A stretch of 64,000 nt of DNA from Gelatoporia subvermispora B (GCA_000320605.2 KB445802.1:480018-544017); one strand, 5' to 3'; shown: positions 35,268 to 48,074, numbered from the stretch's first letter. Made by a program: numbers and translations. The notes: generated from the letters alone by a model not told the origin.

Positions 35268-36130
35268 AGCAAAGGAATAGAACTGAGAAGCGTATGCTTG
35301 AAGGTGGGTGCAGCACGCTGAAAAGAGCTCGTTCGACTGTTCGAGATCGCAGCTGCTCAAGCGCCGAGATGGAATGGTTGGATTGGACGAAAGTTGCCGG
35401 TTTATCTCACGCGAAGTGCACGCATTGCTTAAGTCTGTAAGTTGCCGAATGTTGCTGATCGGAACTCTCACTGGGTACACAGGCCAATGTCCTCAGCTGG
35501 GACATTCTGAGTGGAATTTGCGGAAACAACCTGTGTGCTCCGCATGTACACCACGTGTTCGCTGGTGACAAAGTCGCAGAACATTCAAAATGTGCTAGAA
35601 TCCCAAGATGTACTTACCGTTTACCGCAAAATAAGTAGTCGGCTGGGGACATCAGACTATGCCCACGGTGTCTGGGAGTTGCGTGCAAGCCGCAAGCAGG
35701 TGCAGGCAACCGCACCGAGCTCATGTTTTCAACTTCCGTGATTGCGTAGGGTTTCGCGCCGTCGCATATCCTCGTGATGCAGTTGTGTGACTAACCTTAT
35801 GGCCGACATGCACATCTCATCCCGGCCCACTAAATCATTAAAGGACCATCGTTTTACATTTCATCTCCGTGTCATTCATTCTTGTGTTCTGTGGACGCTC
35901 AGTTTGTTTCTGTCCGCCAGGACGATCGCTATGAGGCTAATATCATTGTAATGGCCCTGCGAAGCGTCGAGGTAACCTCCATTCGCCAGATCATGCATAA
36001 TCTTCGAGACTCAGTACGGCTCACTACCTAGTAGTCGTATGGGAACTTGGAATCCGCTCTAGTGTTGTGTACTATTTCAAGGCAGCATCTGTATTTCGAC
36101 AACGGAGGAGGGGAGATCGTACAGATCTTT
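35268..36130. other. Intergenic region
   Basis: About 0.86 kb between the Nudix start and the MFS transporter stop. The left end should hold the Nudix promoter. No gene was recognised. Confidence 0.4.
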
Positions 36131-38310
36131 CTATCGAGACTGTGAACAACTAGGATCCTTCTCGCTATGCTGATCACGCTCTTGGGAACGGCGAAGAGTC
36201 TCAATTGATTGCGCTACGTTCTGCACCGGCGATGTTGGTTGCTCACGCGGTGCACTAACCTGCGCCAGCTCGATATCATGACCTGCAGGCTTGTCTCCAG
36301 CCGGAGTGCCAGAGCGCTTCCCGACGATCCCGATGCCTCGAACACCAAAGAGCGTAATCAGGAAGCTGATGGTGGCAGCTGCGCAGCACGTCCAGCCGGC
36401 GACTCTGAAGCCGGCCATGAGTACCGAGGGATCGGTTGTTGACAGACTCGGGTGCGCCCTGTTGTACTTCTCCGACATCGAGGTGGCAATACTAGAGGTG
36501 ATTGCCAGTCCCAAGGAAGTTCCCAACTATCGAAGGCACGATTTAGTCAGAAAGTTCCCGAATAACATATTTGTCGTACCCTTGTGGCGACACTGAAGAT
36601 TCCTCCTGCAAGTGCTTGCGAGTCGGCGCTGAAGGCGAAACATACTTGCATATTGGCGACAGTATAGGCGACGTCCAGGACGGGCAATGTGATCATCACG
36701 ATGAATGCCATAGCCCAGTAGCTTGCATTCACACTGATGAGCGAGAATACGATGCATGACGCCTGTCGCTGACTGAACTGTGTGTCACGAAGACCGGATA
36801 CAAAAGCGACGTACCATGCACGATGCAACTCCCCCTAGGATAAGGAGCTGGCCAGGGACGATCCCCACGAGATATCCTGTAATAATGTTCGCCAACAGAC
36901 CCTGATTGATTTATGGTGGTGAGAAACAGATTACGTAGGGCGGGGCACACAGAACATACCGAAACTCCCATCGGAATAAGTCTCAGTGAGGTCTGCAGAG
37001 GGCTCAAGAGCAGCACTTCTTGATAGAAGAGTGGTGCATAGTACGCCAGTGTGTTGAAAGCCCACCACGCGAAAACGACACAAGCGATAATTGGACCCGT
37101 CTTTGCGCCGGGCTGCGTCCACATGCTCATTGGTACGAGGACGGGTCTTCCGCGAGACTCGCAGCGGATCTCCCATAGCACAAAGGAGACAATGATCATG
37201 ATGGCGATTCCGAGCAGGGATGGGACAAACGGCGTGGCCCATCCGTGAGGGGTAGAAGTCGACTCACTGTAAAAGTAGAAGCTGAACTCTTCCGGCAACG
37301 GCGTAGCATAAGGTGTTCACTCACGCCAGGTCATATGTGAGCAAACCAAAACCAGCTGTGCTCAGAACAGCGCCGACCCAGTCCAGCCCCTTGTTGTATC
37401 TGCGCTGCGTTTCTTCATAGGGTAGCACAAACCAGCCAAGTGCCACCAGAACGCAACTGAGGCCGATTTGCAACCAGAATATGGAGCGCCATGATCCAGG
37501 TGACTGACTCAATAGACCACCTAAATGATGCACTGTTGGCTGATTATTCGATCCCCGAGGGTTTGCACATACCCAGAATCATGCCGGCGATGAAGCCGAT
37601 GGATTGACCCGCTCCCAGAACTGCGAATGCGGTATTCTTGGAACGCCCAGGGGGGAAGTGCACTGAGATTATACTAATGCCTACGGGCTAGATAAGTCAC
37701 GGGGGAAGCATAACGGCACTGGTTGCGTACCTGCTGGGGTATTTGCCGCTATTGCACGAGTCTCAGTAAGAACGTGAGTGAAGAATCTCATAACGTACCT
37801 GCTCCGATACCCTGGAAGGCGTAAAAAAGAATAAGGCACTTTGCATTTGGAGCAAATGACGCTGCAAGACTCCTGGCAACGATATTAAGGATGAGCGCTG
37901 GAAGGTGCGATTACGGATCATTCGAGAAGACGGACCAGGTAGCGAGCCATGCCGTCCCGAGAAGAAACATCCTACGGGCACCAATAATGTCGGAGAGCCT
38001 CCCACATAACAAGAGGAGACATCCGTAGGATAGGCTATTTCACGGGACATCCCATATGGTCAATAGCCCATAAGGTCTGACTGCAAGAGGTAAAACTAAC
38101 GAATATACATTGAGCGGCCATTGTAGATCTGATTGTCTGAAGGATAAGTCTCTGCCTATGGTTGTGATTGCTACGCTGGTTGCGCCACTCAGAAAGACCT
38201 TAGAAGAATAGTCAGTGGGTTCTTTGGGCGATAAAAACAGGCCTACATACGCTTAGAACAGTCACTCCGCAGACAGTTGTAGTGATTAATGCATCGCGAG
38301 TTGAGCTCAT
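36131..38310 (-). CDS. MFS transporter, drug:H+ antiporter-2-like (14 TM)
   Basis: Major facilitator exporter, probably expelling drugs or metabolites at the plasma membrane. Exons are 38310-38251, 38198-38101, 38034-37915, 37872-37799, 37748-37731, 37680-37573, 37520-37325, 37266-36960, 36901-36815, 36762-36580 and 36526-36131, giving at least 548 residues. Family marks are GATSVAITTIGRDLSF and LQWPLNVYSLSYGC, the loop-2/3 motif GRLSDIIGARRMFLLG, the motif-C-like GAGQSIGFIAGMILGG, and FWLQIGLSCVLVALGWFVLP. Late helices include GTSLGLAITSSIA and FLITLFGVRGIGI. A hydrophilic C-terminal tail of about 65 residues follows. The fifth exon is only 18 nt. The start at 38310 is conservative; a further upstream exon (to about 38470) is possible. 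It is divergent from BUR1. Confidence 0.85.
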
Positions 38311-39039
38311 CTCGTAGTCCTGAACCACAGAACGTTTGGATTCCTCTAGCGAGAATTGAATATTGAACTCCGAGCGGTAGCAGGTCAATAGAGGAGCTTT
38401 ATGCTACCTGTGCGTCACATACGCTTCCCGACGACGGTGATGGCCTCACCTGCTAAGCTCCGGGCTCGTGCTCATACTTGTGGCCATCATGACCCTGGTG
38501 CGGGGTAAAAAGCGGGTATCAGAGCTTCCCATCATCCGAAACTCAGCGAACTCTAGCTGCGGCCCGACCCGGTAGCGCTGTCCAGTCCATCTGACCGCGA
38601 CGTCCAATCGCTCAATTTCGGGACCCTTTCTTCCACATGTACTGACCACGAGTTTTCTCTGGACCTACGACGGGATAGAGAAGCCTTTGTTCTGAGAACA
38701 ACGACGGAGAAGGCCCAAACCAATGCCGCGGCTGTGTCATGTTTAACGTTGAAGTCTGAGCGATCCGATGGGCACCGTGTCGCAGTTGTCGGGGATCCTT
38801 CGGAAATTGCAGAGATGGCAGTTCTGGCTCAATCAATGCAAATTTCTTTCATCGTTGGGAGAGAATGAAAGAGAACAAATGCATCAAGACGGCGAGGAGA
38901 TTGAGAGGGCATATTATCGTGAACAGTCTTAAATTTGCAGTTTCTGGCTATATTTGGCAAACTTAGGTGCCTTATCCGATCACAAATGCCCGAAATTCCG
39001 TGTTGTGCTCGTCGTCCTCTACGTCCACCACCACGGCCG
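38311..39039. other. Divergent promoter region (MFS and BUR1)
   Basis: About 0.73 kb between the starts of two divergently transcribed genes. It may include a 5' exon of the transporter near 38430-38480 (an ATG-containing stretch ending in a GTGAGG donor). No other element was identified. Confidence 0.4.
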
Positions 39040-42000
39040 ATGGTCGCGACACCCAAGCGAAGTGCATCTGCATCTCCTGATGACCCCAGGCCCAGCAAGC
39101 GACACGTTCCTTCCTCGCCGGAAGAGGGAGAACTCGACGACGCAACTCCGCCACAGCCCAAACCGGCGAGGTCGCCCACACCCGTGAAGGCGGCTGGCAA
39201 ACCCCCGGTCAGGATCCCCTTTCCGTTCAAGAAGAAGCCTACAGCAGTAGAGGAAAGACCTTCTGTTCCGTCTAATGGAGCGCCGAAGCCACCGCTAGGC
39301 CCTATGGTGTATGAGAGGTCGGAAGAAGACGAGCGCAGATTCCGCGAAGAAGAGGAGCGGAAACACAGCTACAGTCGACCTAGGCATCCACCTCAGCACT
39401 CGGTAGATCGGTGGCAGCCTGCAGCGGGGCGGTACGATAATGGAGGAAGCTGGAATCATGCAGATGTTCGTAGCACGAGCCACTATACTCGCGAACGCGA
39501 CGGACATGACGACAGAAGATACAGACCTATGTCTCCTCACCGCGAACGCCGCACCATCTCTCGTTCTCCGTCACGGTCTTCTTACCGATCTCGCTCACCA
39601 TTATCCCCTCCATCGAACAAGGAAAAGCATCGGCTGCCTCCTCCACGATCATCAGTTGCGCCGCTCGGCGACTACTACGACGACAGAGGGGCGAGAGACA
39701 GACGTCCTCGCTCGCCTGACCGTGCTTATGACAGGTCTCGGTCGACACGAAGAGACGGCTACGACGACGACCGATATTACCGCCCGCAAGAGTCTAGCCG
39801 CGACAGCCGCGACGACCGACGGTGGGAGAGACGGCGAAGTTCGTCTTCTACCCGGCGCTATGAGGGACGTTATGAAGCCGACACATACCGTCCCGTTTCG
39901 CCTCGTTTGTCCACACCACAAGGTCCTCCTTCGCCGCGTTCGCCTGCGAGGCTGCCAGAGAGGCCTCGCTCGCGTGAGCCACTGCCTCCTAGGCCTCCAT
40001 CGGTCGGTCCGGCCCCGCCCCCTTCGGAGAGTCAGAAGGAAGCAGATCTAATTGCTGAGCATACCGCTATCAAGACCCCGTTGCCCAAGAAACCTCCGAC
40101 TCCGGTCAATGTGCATTCGCCGCCGTCCATGTCAATTCCTCCGCCGAAGACAGGCACAGTTCCGCACGCGCCGGAGAGTCGAGAGCGGACGAGAACCAAC
40201 GGCTCGGTTGAGCCGCAGCAGGTTATTCATCGTCACAAGCGAAGAGCAAAGTTGCGCTCGCGAGGAGAGGAAGAGCGGCTATACGGGCGAGTTTTTTTCG
40301 GGTGCGGAAGGCAAGACGATTACGACGTTTTGACAAAGCTCGGAGAGGGCACCTTTGGGTGAGACAGAGTTCGACATCATATGTCCTATTTCGACTTACA
40401 TTGTCATCATTAGTGAGGTGCACAAGGCCGTACACCGCGTGAAAGGTAACGCCGTTGCGCTCAAGCGAATCCTCATGCACAACGAAAAGGAAGGCATGCC
40501 TGTGACTGCGTTGCGCGAGATCAAAATCTTGAAGGCTTTGCATCATCCGTGTGTTGTCGACATCTTAGATATGTTCGTTGTTCGGAGTAGGTCAATTGTT
40601 TAGCTCCTTGGAAGTAGTACTGACATATTTTGTCTTAGGTCAGGGCAAGGACGCACCGCTCTCGGTGTATATGGTCTTCCCTTACATGGACCATGATCTC
40701 GCTGGGTTGCTTGAGAACGAGCGCGTCAAGCTATCGCCCAGCCAGATCAAGCTTTACATGAAGCAGCTGCTAGAAGGGACCGAGTATATGCACCGAGTGC
40801 GTTTAAAATCGAAGCACCTGGAGCAGTGGATTGACCCTTAGCAGAATCACATCATACATCGTGACATGAAGGCCGCAAATTTGCTCATCTCCAACACGGG
40901 TTCTTTGAAAATCGCAGATTTCGGTCTGGCGCGTGCGTTTGACCCGAGTATCACGCGGGGGGGCGAAGACTTCCGTGGTAGGGAGCGTAAGTATACCAAC
41001 TGTGTTGTTACGCGATGGTATCGTCCTCCCGAGCTGCTACTTGGTGCTCGGCAGTACGGTGGTGAGATCGATTTGTGGGGAATTGGGTGCGTCTATCATG
41101 TGTGCTATTTTCCACTACACCGACTCATGGTACAACTAATTTTAGCTGCGTTCTGGGCGAGATGTTTTGGCGAAGGCCAATCTTGCCTGGGACGACCGAT
41201 GTCGACCAACTCGAGAAGATCTGGCAACTCTGCGGAACGCCAAATCAGCACACTTGGCCGAACCATGACCAACTGCCTGGTTGTGAAGGTGTCAAGAGAT
41301 TTAACCAGTACCCCCGCCGAGTGAAGCAAGTATACGAGATGTTAGTATCGGTTTGGCTCTATTTGCTTTATCTTCGTACCTCATCCCCTTGTCTTATGCT
41401 ATCTATAGGATCGGAGCGGAAACCCTCGATTTGCTCGACAAGTTGCTCGTCTGCAACCCACGGGACCGCATCACAGCTTCTCAAGCCCTGGACCACGATT
41501 ACTTCTGGACAGATCCTCTGCCGGCCGATCCTAAAACGTGGGCATCTGCTCTCCTGAGCGCCTCTGATTCTGCTGACACTCACGCTTTCTGTGCTGCTCT
41601 TTTGACCGCGCTCTCCGACGTCTCTTGCCGTTGTCTGTGTGGTGCTGCCATCACCCAGTCTGCCGTCGTACGAGGCATCGCACGAATTTGATAAACGCGG
41701 ACGTCGGAATCAAGCTCCAGTTGGACCTCCGATTCCACAGCCGCATATGGACGGGCCTCCGCGACAGTTGCCCATGCCAATGGTGCAGCCTCCAATGCCC
41801 TATGGCCGGCCACCCCCTCCTAGAGAAGCATTCCGGACAGGCCCTCGGCCGCCATATCAGCCTGGTCCACCTGGACTGCCTCCACCGTCATATCCTACAT
41901 ATCATCATCATCCTCCCCCGGCGGGATACCCTGGACCGCATCAGCCGCGGTACCCTTCTGGAGGGTTTCTGCAGGGACCACCACCGGCTGCCGGGCTACC

Positions 42001-42205
42001 GCCAGCTACGCTCCCACCGATCACGCTCCGCCCTGGCCAGCCCCCGCCGCAAATCTGGCAACCGCCGTCCGGTCGCCCGTCACATCTCCCCGCGCGCCCG
42101 CCGCCCATGCCGCCCATGGCCATGGGCCGAGGACCCGGCCCAAACAACCGCGAGCACCAGCGTCGCGAACCAGGAAACGGAGCCGGCGATCTGAATTACG
42201 GTTGA
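39040..42205 (+). CDS. BUR1: CDK9/BUR1-type cyclin-dependent kinase
   Basis: Catalytic subunit of a P-TEFb-like kinase that phosphorylates Spt5 and the RNA polymerase II C-terminal domain to promote elongation. Exons are 39040-40358, 40414-40586, 40639-40796, 40845-41086, 41146-41340, 41409-41537 and 41659-42205, giving 920 residues. The kinase domain is at about residues 430-740. It has the glycine loop LGEGTFGEV, VALKR lysine, [11 protein letters not shown] cyclin-binding helix, [12 protein letters not shown] catalytic loop, DFGLARAF, and [14 protein letters not shown]. The HRDMKAAN form fits CDK9/BUR1 rather than CDK12/CTK1. The 430-residue N-terminal extension is rich in Arg, Ser, Asp and Tyr with RS dipeptides. 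The C-terminal tail of about 180 residues is very Pro/Gly-rich and His-rich. It is convergent with the VEFS-box gene, 203 bp apart. Confidence 0.93.
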
Positions 42206-42408
42206 CCGTCTTCGCTGGGTTTTGTTTTCCATCGTTTGCCTATGTCGCTCGCATCGCATCATGTCATCTATGTTCTGGAACTTTGCTTCACTCCGTCATA
42301 GACGAAGGGTTTGTTGTAATACAGTATTGTACACTTGCATAGCATTCGCAGATACCAGTTGAATCGAGCATTTTAGCATATCATGACCGATGATAGATGA
42401 TCGATCAA

Positions 42409-44909
42409 TCACTCTTCGAGTTCTGGGTCCTTATACCACTGATCCATCCCGGTATTTGCCTCGTAGTGGTTTAGGATGCTGAGAACTTCTTTCATGTCCA
42501 GATATCGGGTTGCCAGGAATGTCTGATGAGCTGCGTTTGAGTACGCCGTCTACGCGCAACTGTGGGATACTCACCAGGAGGAAGGCACGCAAGGCGCCCC
42601 AGCCCGCTGCCTTGTGAATCATCTGCCAATTATCATTGACAAACGCCAATATACCTCTCGGATATGGTTTCGTCACGAAGAGGCGGCTGACGCAACGCTT
42701 GGTCAGGCATGCCTCTTCAAAGTACAATAAGGAAAATTGGGGACGCACTGGTTGAGCATGATCCACCGGTTCCACAGCGCCCAGATGACCTTGTCCGGAT
42801 CTTGAATTTCATCCATCTCGAACAGCTCCTCTTCTGTCGCGACGACCTGCCAGGCGAGCACGCCGAACGGCTCGAGCGAGAGCGTGCTGAGCAGGTCGAC
42901 GAGGCGCGGTCCGCCGGGGCGGCACGAATATTGCGCCTCGCGCCCATCGGGGCCGGGCGTCTCGAGTGAGTATGGCGGCTGCGCGGCGGGACCTAGTGGG
43001 TCGGTTTGCGGTGGAGGCGTCGGGTAGCGCAAGGGGAGCGAGCCACGCGCGCTTTGCGAAGTCGACATTGTGGACGAACGCGCGCTTGTGCTGGTGCTGG
43101 TGCTCATAGTGGCGCTCGTGGTGGTTGTGAGGGTGGTCGTGGTGGTCGTGGTGGTCGTGGTGCCCGTGGTGGTCGACCGCTCGCGAACAGACATCAATGT
43201 TTGTGAAGAGGGGGCGGGGGAGTCGTCCCGCCATTTTTTTACGATGGGATTGGGAGAGGGTAGGCGGGGCGGCTCGGACGGCTCGTCCTCTGTAAGGTCT
43301 ATCACGACCACGTCTCGTGAGCGCTGTGCGATGGGGGCGGATGTCCCCAGGAATTTGGAGGTTGATGCGAGGAGAGGCTCGTCTCCCGCTGGGACCATCA
43401 CGGTGTCTCTGTGGAGAATGGTGCGTGAGTGTTGCTCGGAGATGTAACAAAGACTACTCACGGATCCAGCTGTAGCTCGATTTGCTCCTCCTCCTCTGAT
43501 TCATCTTCCGAAGAATCTGAGACCAGCTCATCGACATTCGGGAGGGACAGCTGCAATGTCCTTTCTATACCCTGCGGATCTCTGTCAGCAAGCGAGTTTG
43601 GGAAGCCAAAAGGAATGCGCACGTCGTTTGTGATGATCTCTGTCCAGGACGACTTGACTTCGGAGTGGTCACGACGAAGATGGTAATCCAACATATCCCG
43701 GTTTAGGAAGACTCCATTGAGCGGACACAGTGGACAGTCCCAGTCCTGCAACGTGCCCGACCAAGTCTCGATATTCGAATCGAGCGAAGGAAATGGATCG
43801 TCGTCCAGCCGATACTTCACAATCACCGGATTGTCTGGCTTCACGCGGTCCATTTTCACATCACTGTCCAGGCATTTGTGTGTATGTATGAATCCGTGCC
43901 GGAGGTTGCGCATTAGGAAGGGAAGTTGTTTGAGCTGCTTGAAACGGAATATGGGCGAGATGCAGGCCTCTGCTGCAGCGAGGAGCTCCGGGATGGGGTT
44001 TGGGCCTGTTTCTGTCTCTGTATCGGATCCAGAGCTGGACTCCGAAGAAGATTCGTCGCTGATCGAGATCACGTCCAACTTGCGTGCGCCTTTGATGCTC
44101 ACCCCGCTCTTCGTTGCTATTTGCCTCAGTCTTGGGGCGTTGACAGAAAATGGCCTGCACGCATCTTACTATGTAATAACGAAAGAGAGCAATCGGTGCA
44201 TACCCTTGTACTTCCTCATCATCGGATGGTGCCTGATGGTCATGAACCATCCTTGGATTTGTAGCGATCATCCGCGCGGCTCGGGGGCGATCATCACTGG
44301 TTTCATAGTCAACTCACATGCACCAAAGAGACGGATCCGCCATACGTACTCATCTAACCGGGATACAAGCACATTCTTGCGAGCGGGTGTATTCCATTTC
44401 AGCGGCGAACCCCGACCGCACGCTGGCGCGATATTACGAGACCCGAACCGGCCCACATCAAGGTCATCTGTGTTCCTCTTTCTCCTTAACTCAGCCTCGA
44501 ACATCTCGTCAAGGTCTGCTACGAACGGGCGCACCGCAGGGGACTTGTGCGGGAGCCACTCGCGTACATGCGGCGGGATGGTCGATGACGGCTCGGGGAA
44601 GACGCGGGGTACGCCCGACGCAGCTTTGCGCAAGGCGACGCGCTGCGCATCTTGCACGCGCCCACCATGGCCTGAGAATGCACCTTTAGAGACGAAGACG
44701 CGGCGAGGTTGCTCGGGAGCGCGGCCTGGGGCTGCTGGAGGCCTTGGAGCGGGAGCTGGTGCATACGCGGGGTTTCGTGGCTGACTGGGGCCAGGAGCTC
44801 TATCCTCAACATTGGACATACGAGGTGTCGCTGGACCAACCGGTCGCCCTGTTTTCATAGCACGGCCATGCGGCTGGTTTGGCTGTGGCCCCTGCGATCG
44901 ATCTGACAT
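42409..44909 (-). CDS. SUZ12-like VEFS-box polycomb protein
   Basis: Probable fungal homolog of SUZ12, a core subunit of Polycomb Repressive Complex 2, which methylates histone H3 lysine 27 in the nucleus. Exons are 44909-44324, 44251-44204, 44116-43462, 43408-42745, 42697-42575 and 42522-42409, giving 729 residues. Supporting features are a single C2H2 zinc finger (CPLCPLNGVFLNRDMLDYHL, then RRDH) near residues 345-370 and an acidic Ser/Glu stretch after it. A C-terminal block resembles the VEFS box: EMDEIQDPDKVIWALWNRWI, FVNDNWQMIHKAAGWGALRA and a final helix ending DPELEE. The N-terminal 130 residues are Pro/Arg-rich. A Thr/Ser tract is encoded by a microsatellite. The second exon and its phase were chosen as the only path without a stop. 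The family call is by pattern. Confidence 0.72.
43105..43170. repeat. GTGGTC-type microsatellite inside a coding exon
   Basis: Tandem GGTGGTCGT-like trinucleotide repeats on the plus strand encode the Thr-rich run of the VEFS-box protein on the minus strand. They also create a Val-rich plus-strand frame with no independent support. Confidence 0.75.
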
Positions 44910-45509
44910 TGGATGCGGAGAAATGTGTCGCTCAGGCTCTGGTTTTCAAATGGACTACAAGCTATTCAAGAAACGTGGATAACATCGGTCAATTTTCGAG
45001 CTTCCATTGAGTCATCTCAATGTGCATACCTGAGGACCATATGTCGCGAACGAGAAACGCGTCGGGTGTCGAGTCGATCGAAGTTTAAGCGGGTCGATTT
45101 ACGGTTAGAACACCAAGTTCAATCAAATAGAGCAGATATGTACACGTGTAGGTCGCTATAGCATCATCCCAGCCCGATACACAATCCCCCTCGCTTGTTA
45201 GAAGTCGTGAACAAGAACGAGGTGATCGCGGTTGATGCGGGAAAGCATACTCGGTTAGCAGGTTGAGTAGACGCCCATACACTTTCGCGATCGCTTAGAT
45301 TTCAGTTACAGCAGGTCGACCTCGACTGGCCTCGACGACCCCGTCGTATTGCACTCGACGACACCCCATCTTCCTTCCTTCCTTTCACTCTCACCGCGCT
45401 CACGAGGGCCTGTCTCCAACCAACTGACCCTCAGAGACACCTCTGACGAGCCTCATTCGGCCCAGCCCTTGCCAGCCTTGCAAGCACATTTGGAACGTTG
45501 CCACCTGAT
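44910..45509. other. Divergent promoter region (VEFS-box gene and desaturase)
   Basis: A 600-bp gap between divergent starts. The right half is CT-rich just upstream of the desaturase ATG (CTTCCTTCCTTTC near 45370), as is common in fungal core promoters. Confidence 0.5.
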
Positions 45510-46942
45510 ATGACCGTTCACGAAAGTAGATCTGTCTCGCCTGCAGACTCTGGAGTCGGTATGTTGCACCAACTCCATCTCTGAATGTATCGCTGAGAGC
45601 GACGAGTAGACTTCAGCTACTTTGGGGGCGCCGAGTCGCTGTGGGAGGGCCGCTCGCCGCGACGGACAGAAGTGACTGCACCGAATGTGAAGGACGATGG
45701 CAAGACGTACCCTGGGCCGCCGCAGGACCCATCGGACTTTCTGTGGCTGATGACGGAGGAGCCGCACCGCAGTAGGCGCATGGCAATCATGAAGGCGCAT
45801 CCAGAGGTGCAAATGCTTCCGCCCGGCCGTACTAAATGCTAATACTCTTCATGATATAGGTGACGAAGCTCATGGGCCACGAGCCGCTCACGAAATACGT
45901 TGTATTCGGCGTCGTCGCGCTGCAGCTTGTCATCGCGTTGCTGCTGCGGCACACGCGCGTGCTGTCGCCGCTGTTCGTCCTCTGCGCGTACGCGATCGGC
46001 GGGACTGCGAACCACAACCTCTTCCTCGCAATCCACGAGATCACGCACAACCTCGCGTTCAAGGGCGTGAAGGCAAACAAGGCGCTCGCTGTCTTTGCCA
46101 ACCTGCCCATCGGCATACCGTATTCTGCCGCATTCAAGGTGAGCGCGCCGCCCAGCGTCGGTGTTGGGGACTCATAGGCTGTACCGCAGAGATATCACAT
46201 AGAGCACCACAAGCATCTCGGTGAAGACGGAATAGACACGGACCTCCCCACCCGACTCGAGCTGCTCTGCCTGAATAACGTCCTCGGCAAGGTCTTCTTC
46301 GCGTACGTCCATTCCGATTCCCATGCACCTCTCCCTCTCCATGCACTTTAACTAACCCCACCCTAGGACATTCCAGATCCTCTTCTACGCGCTGCGCCCT
46401 GGCTTCGTGCGCACGCAGACGCTCACGACCTGGCACATCCTCAACCTGCTCGCGCAGCTCGTCTTTGACTCCGCGCTTGTGTACACATTCGGGCCGCGCC
46501 CGCTGCTGTACCTGCTCTTCTCGAGCTTCTTCGCGGGAAGCCTGCACCCGCTCGCGGGGCACTTCATCGCGGAGCACTACATCTGGGACGGCCTGCAGCA
46601 GGAGACGTACTCCTACTACGGATCGCTCAACGTCCTCGCATACAACGTACGCCCTCACCTCTTTCCTTCTACGTGACTGGTGGACTGACGCGCCCTCATA
46701 CTACGCAGGTCGGCTACCACAACGAGCACCACGACTTCCCGAGCATCCCCTGGACGCGCCTCCCCGCGCTGCGTGGACTCGCGCCCGAGTTTTACGACAC
46801 GATCCCCTCGCACCCTTCATGGCCCATGATCATCGTCAACTTCATCCGCGATCCGGAGGTTGGCATCTTTGCTCGCGTCAAGCGCGCGGCGAAAGAGCCA
46901 GCTGCGCTCTCGAAGACGAATACTGTGGGCAAGCAGGAGTAG
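45510..46942 (+). CDS. Sphingolipid delta-4 desaturase
   Basis: ER membrane di-iron desaturase that introduces the delta-4 double bond of ceramide, en route to glucosylceramide. Exons are 45510-45558, 45610-45806, 45860-46138, 46190-46302, 46367-46646 and 46709-46942, giving 383 residues. The three His boxes are present: [15 protein letters not shown] and HNEHHDFP. The N-terminal lipid-desaturase signature [20 protein letters not shown] is also present. Hydrophobic helices flank the boxes ([33 protein letters not shown]). The length fits the DES/DEGS family. The start codon is followed after 16 codons by an intron that joins in phase to DFSYFGG. No cytochrome b5 domain is fused. It is convergent with the eS26 gene. 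Confidence 0.95.
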
Positions 46943-47344
46943 ATGCTGTCGATGCTAGACTATTGTTGTTTTATATGGACTATTCCGGGACCTAATGGAC
47001 CGTCTCTCGAGGGGACAGCTAATATGAAACCCGCGATAGGTTGCACCTCAGTAACCTCAAGTGCAACCGGCGTCGTAGGTCGCTCGTACACGGCAGGTGC
47101 GTTCTCATCAACACGCGAAGAGAGGTTGAAGTGCGCAGCAATGACAGTAGCGTAGAAGATTCGTGCTAGACAGTGACTTTTCCAGTGGAGTGCAATCCCC
47201 GCGCAGGCGCAGCAATGCTCGCTCCCAAGGTGGTGCTCCCACAGTGCATGATCCTATAATCGACATAGCTCATGCGAGGGCAAATGATACACGGGATGCA
47301 TCGGATAGGGTAGGTACGGACATACAAAATTGTCGCGAGACAAT
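46943..47344. other. 3' intergenic region between convergent genes
   Basis: About 0.4 kb shared by the 3' ends of the desaturase and eS26 genes. No other feature was seen. Confidence 0.5.
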
Positions 47345-48074
47345 TTATGCCCGGCCGGCGGCAGCAGCCTTGGCGTCCTCGGCAGCGGCAACCGCAGGGT
47401 TGACCTTCTTGCCGTCCTTCCACCGGACACGGGGCGGGGGCGCACGGTTGCGACGGCCCTCACGCGAGCGGACGCGGACAACTGAGTCGACATAAATTCA
47501 GGTTCCTTACTGAGAACGTCAGAGAACGTACCGTGCGAGTGGATGGCGCACGAGACGCAGTATGCGATTTTGATGTACAGCTTGGGGATAACGTACTCTG
47601 CAGGTAGAGCACTTCCAGTCAGACTGTGCGTGACTGCGCACAGACGGAGAACGCACCAGGGTAGACCGAGGCCTCGCTGATGTCCCGCACCGCAGCGCTC
47701 TCGACCATGTTCCGGACGGTGAAGCGCTTGATGGCCTTGTCCTTGCCCACGCATCGCGAGCAGTTCGAGCAGCGCACGAAGTTGACGTGGCCGCGGCCCT
47801 TCTTGTTGCGGCCGTTATTTCTTCTCTTCTTCGTCTGCCTCAATGCGTTAGTATACGTCCACAGCCGGATCCACACGCGCAGGAGAAAGCAGTCCGAGCA
47901 TCCGAGCAGCCAGGCCAGGGAAAACAGGAGAGCCGCAGGTCCACGGGTCGAATGGGTGGCTGGTGCATCCGGAGGCGAGAGGTGCGATCCATCGTGTGCG
48001 ACAGCATTTCCACCGTTTTGGCGACACAGGACGTGTGTTGGGGGGTCATACGGTCAGGATATGATGCTCACCAT
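47345..48074 (-). CDS. RPS26: 40S ribosomal protein S26 (eS26)
   Basis: Small-subunit ribosomal protein located at the mRNA exit channel. Exons are 48074-48072 (only the ATG), 47834-47657, 47597-47532 and 47481-47345, giving 127 residues. The sequence starts [17 protein letters not shown]. It carries the zinc-binding cysteines CSNC and CVSC and the family motif [20 protein letters not shown]. The C-terminus is basic then Ala-rich ([14 protein letters not shown]). A first intron of 237 nt directly after the ATG codon is a familiar layout in fungal ribosomal protein genes. The first exon was placed because CAACATG|GTGAGC supplies the ATG in phase. Confidence 0.95.

Noticed and set aside
43070..43447. 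Val-rich frame (+) that could suggest a membrane protein
   Set aside because: It is the complement of the Thr-rich microsatellite within the VEFS-box coding exon.
42809..43450. His-rich frame (-), possibly metal-binding
   Set aside because: An alternative frame of the exon encoding the Thr tract of the VEFS-box protein; the repeated His-Asp-His units come from the microsatellite.
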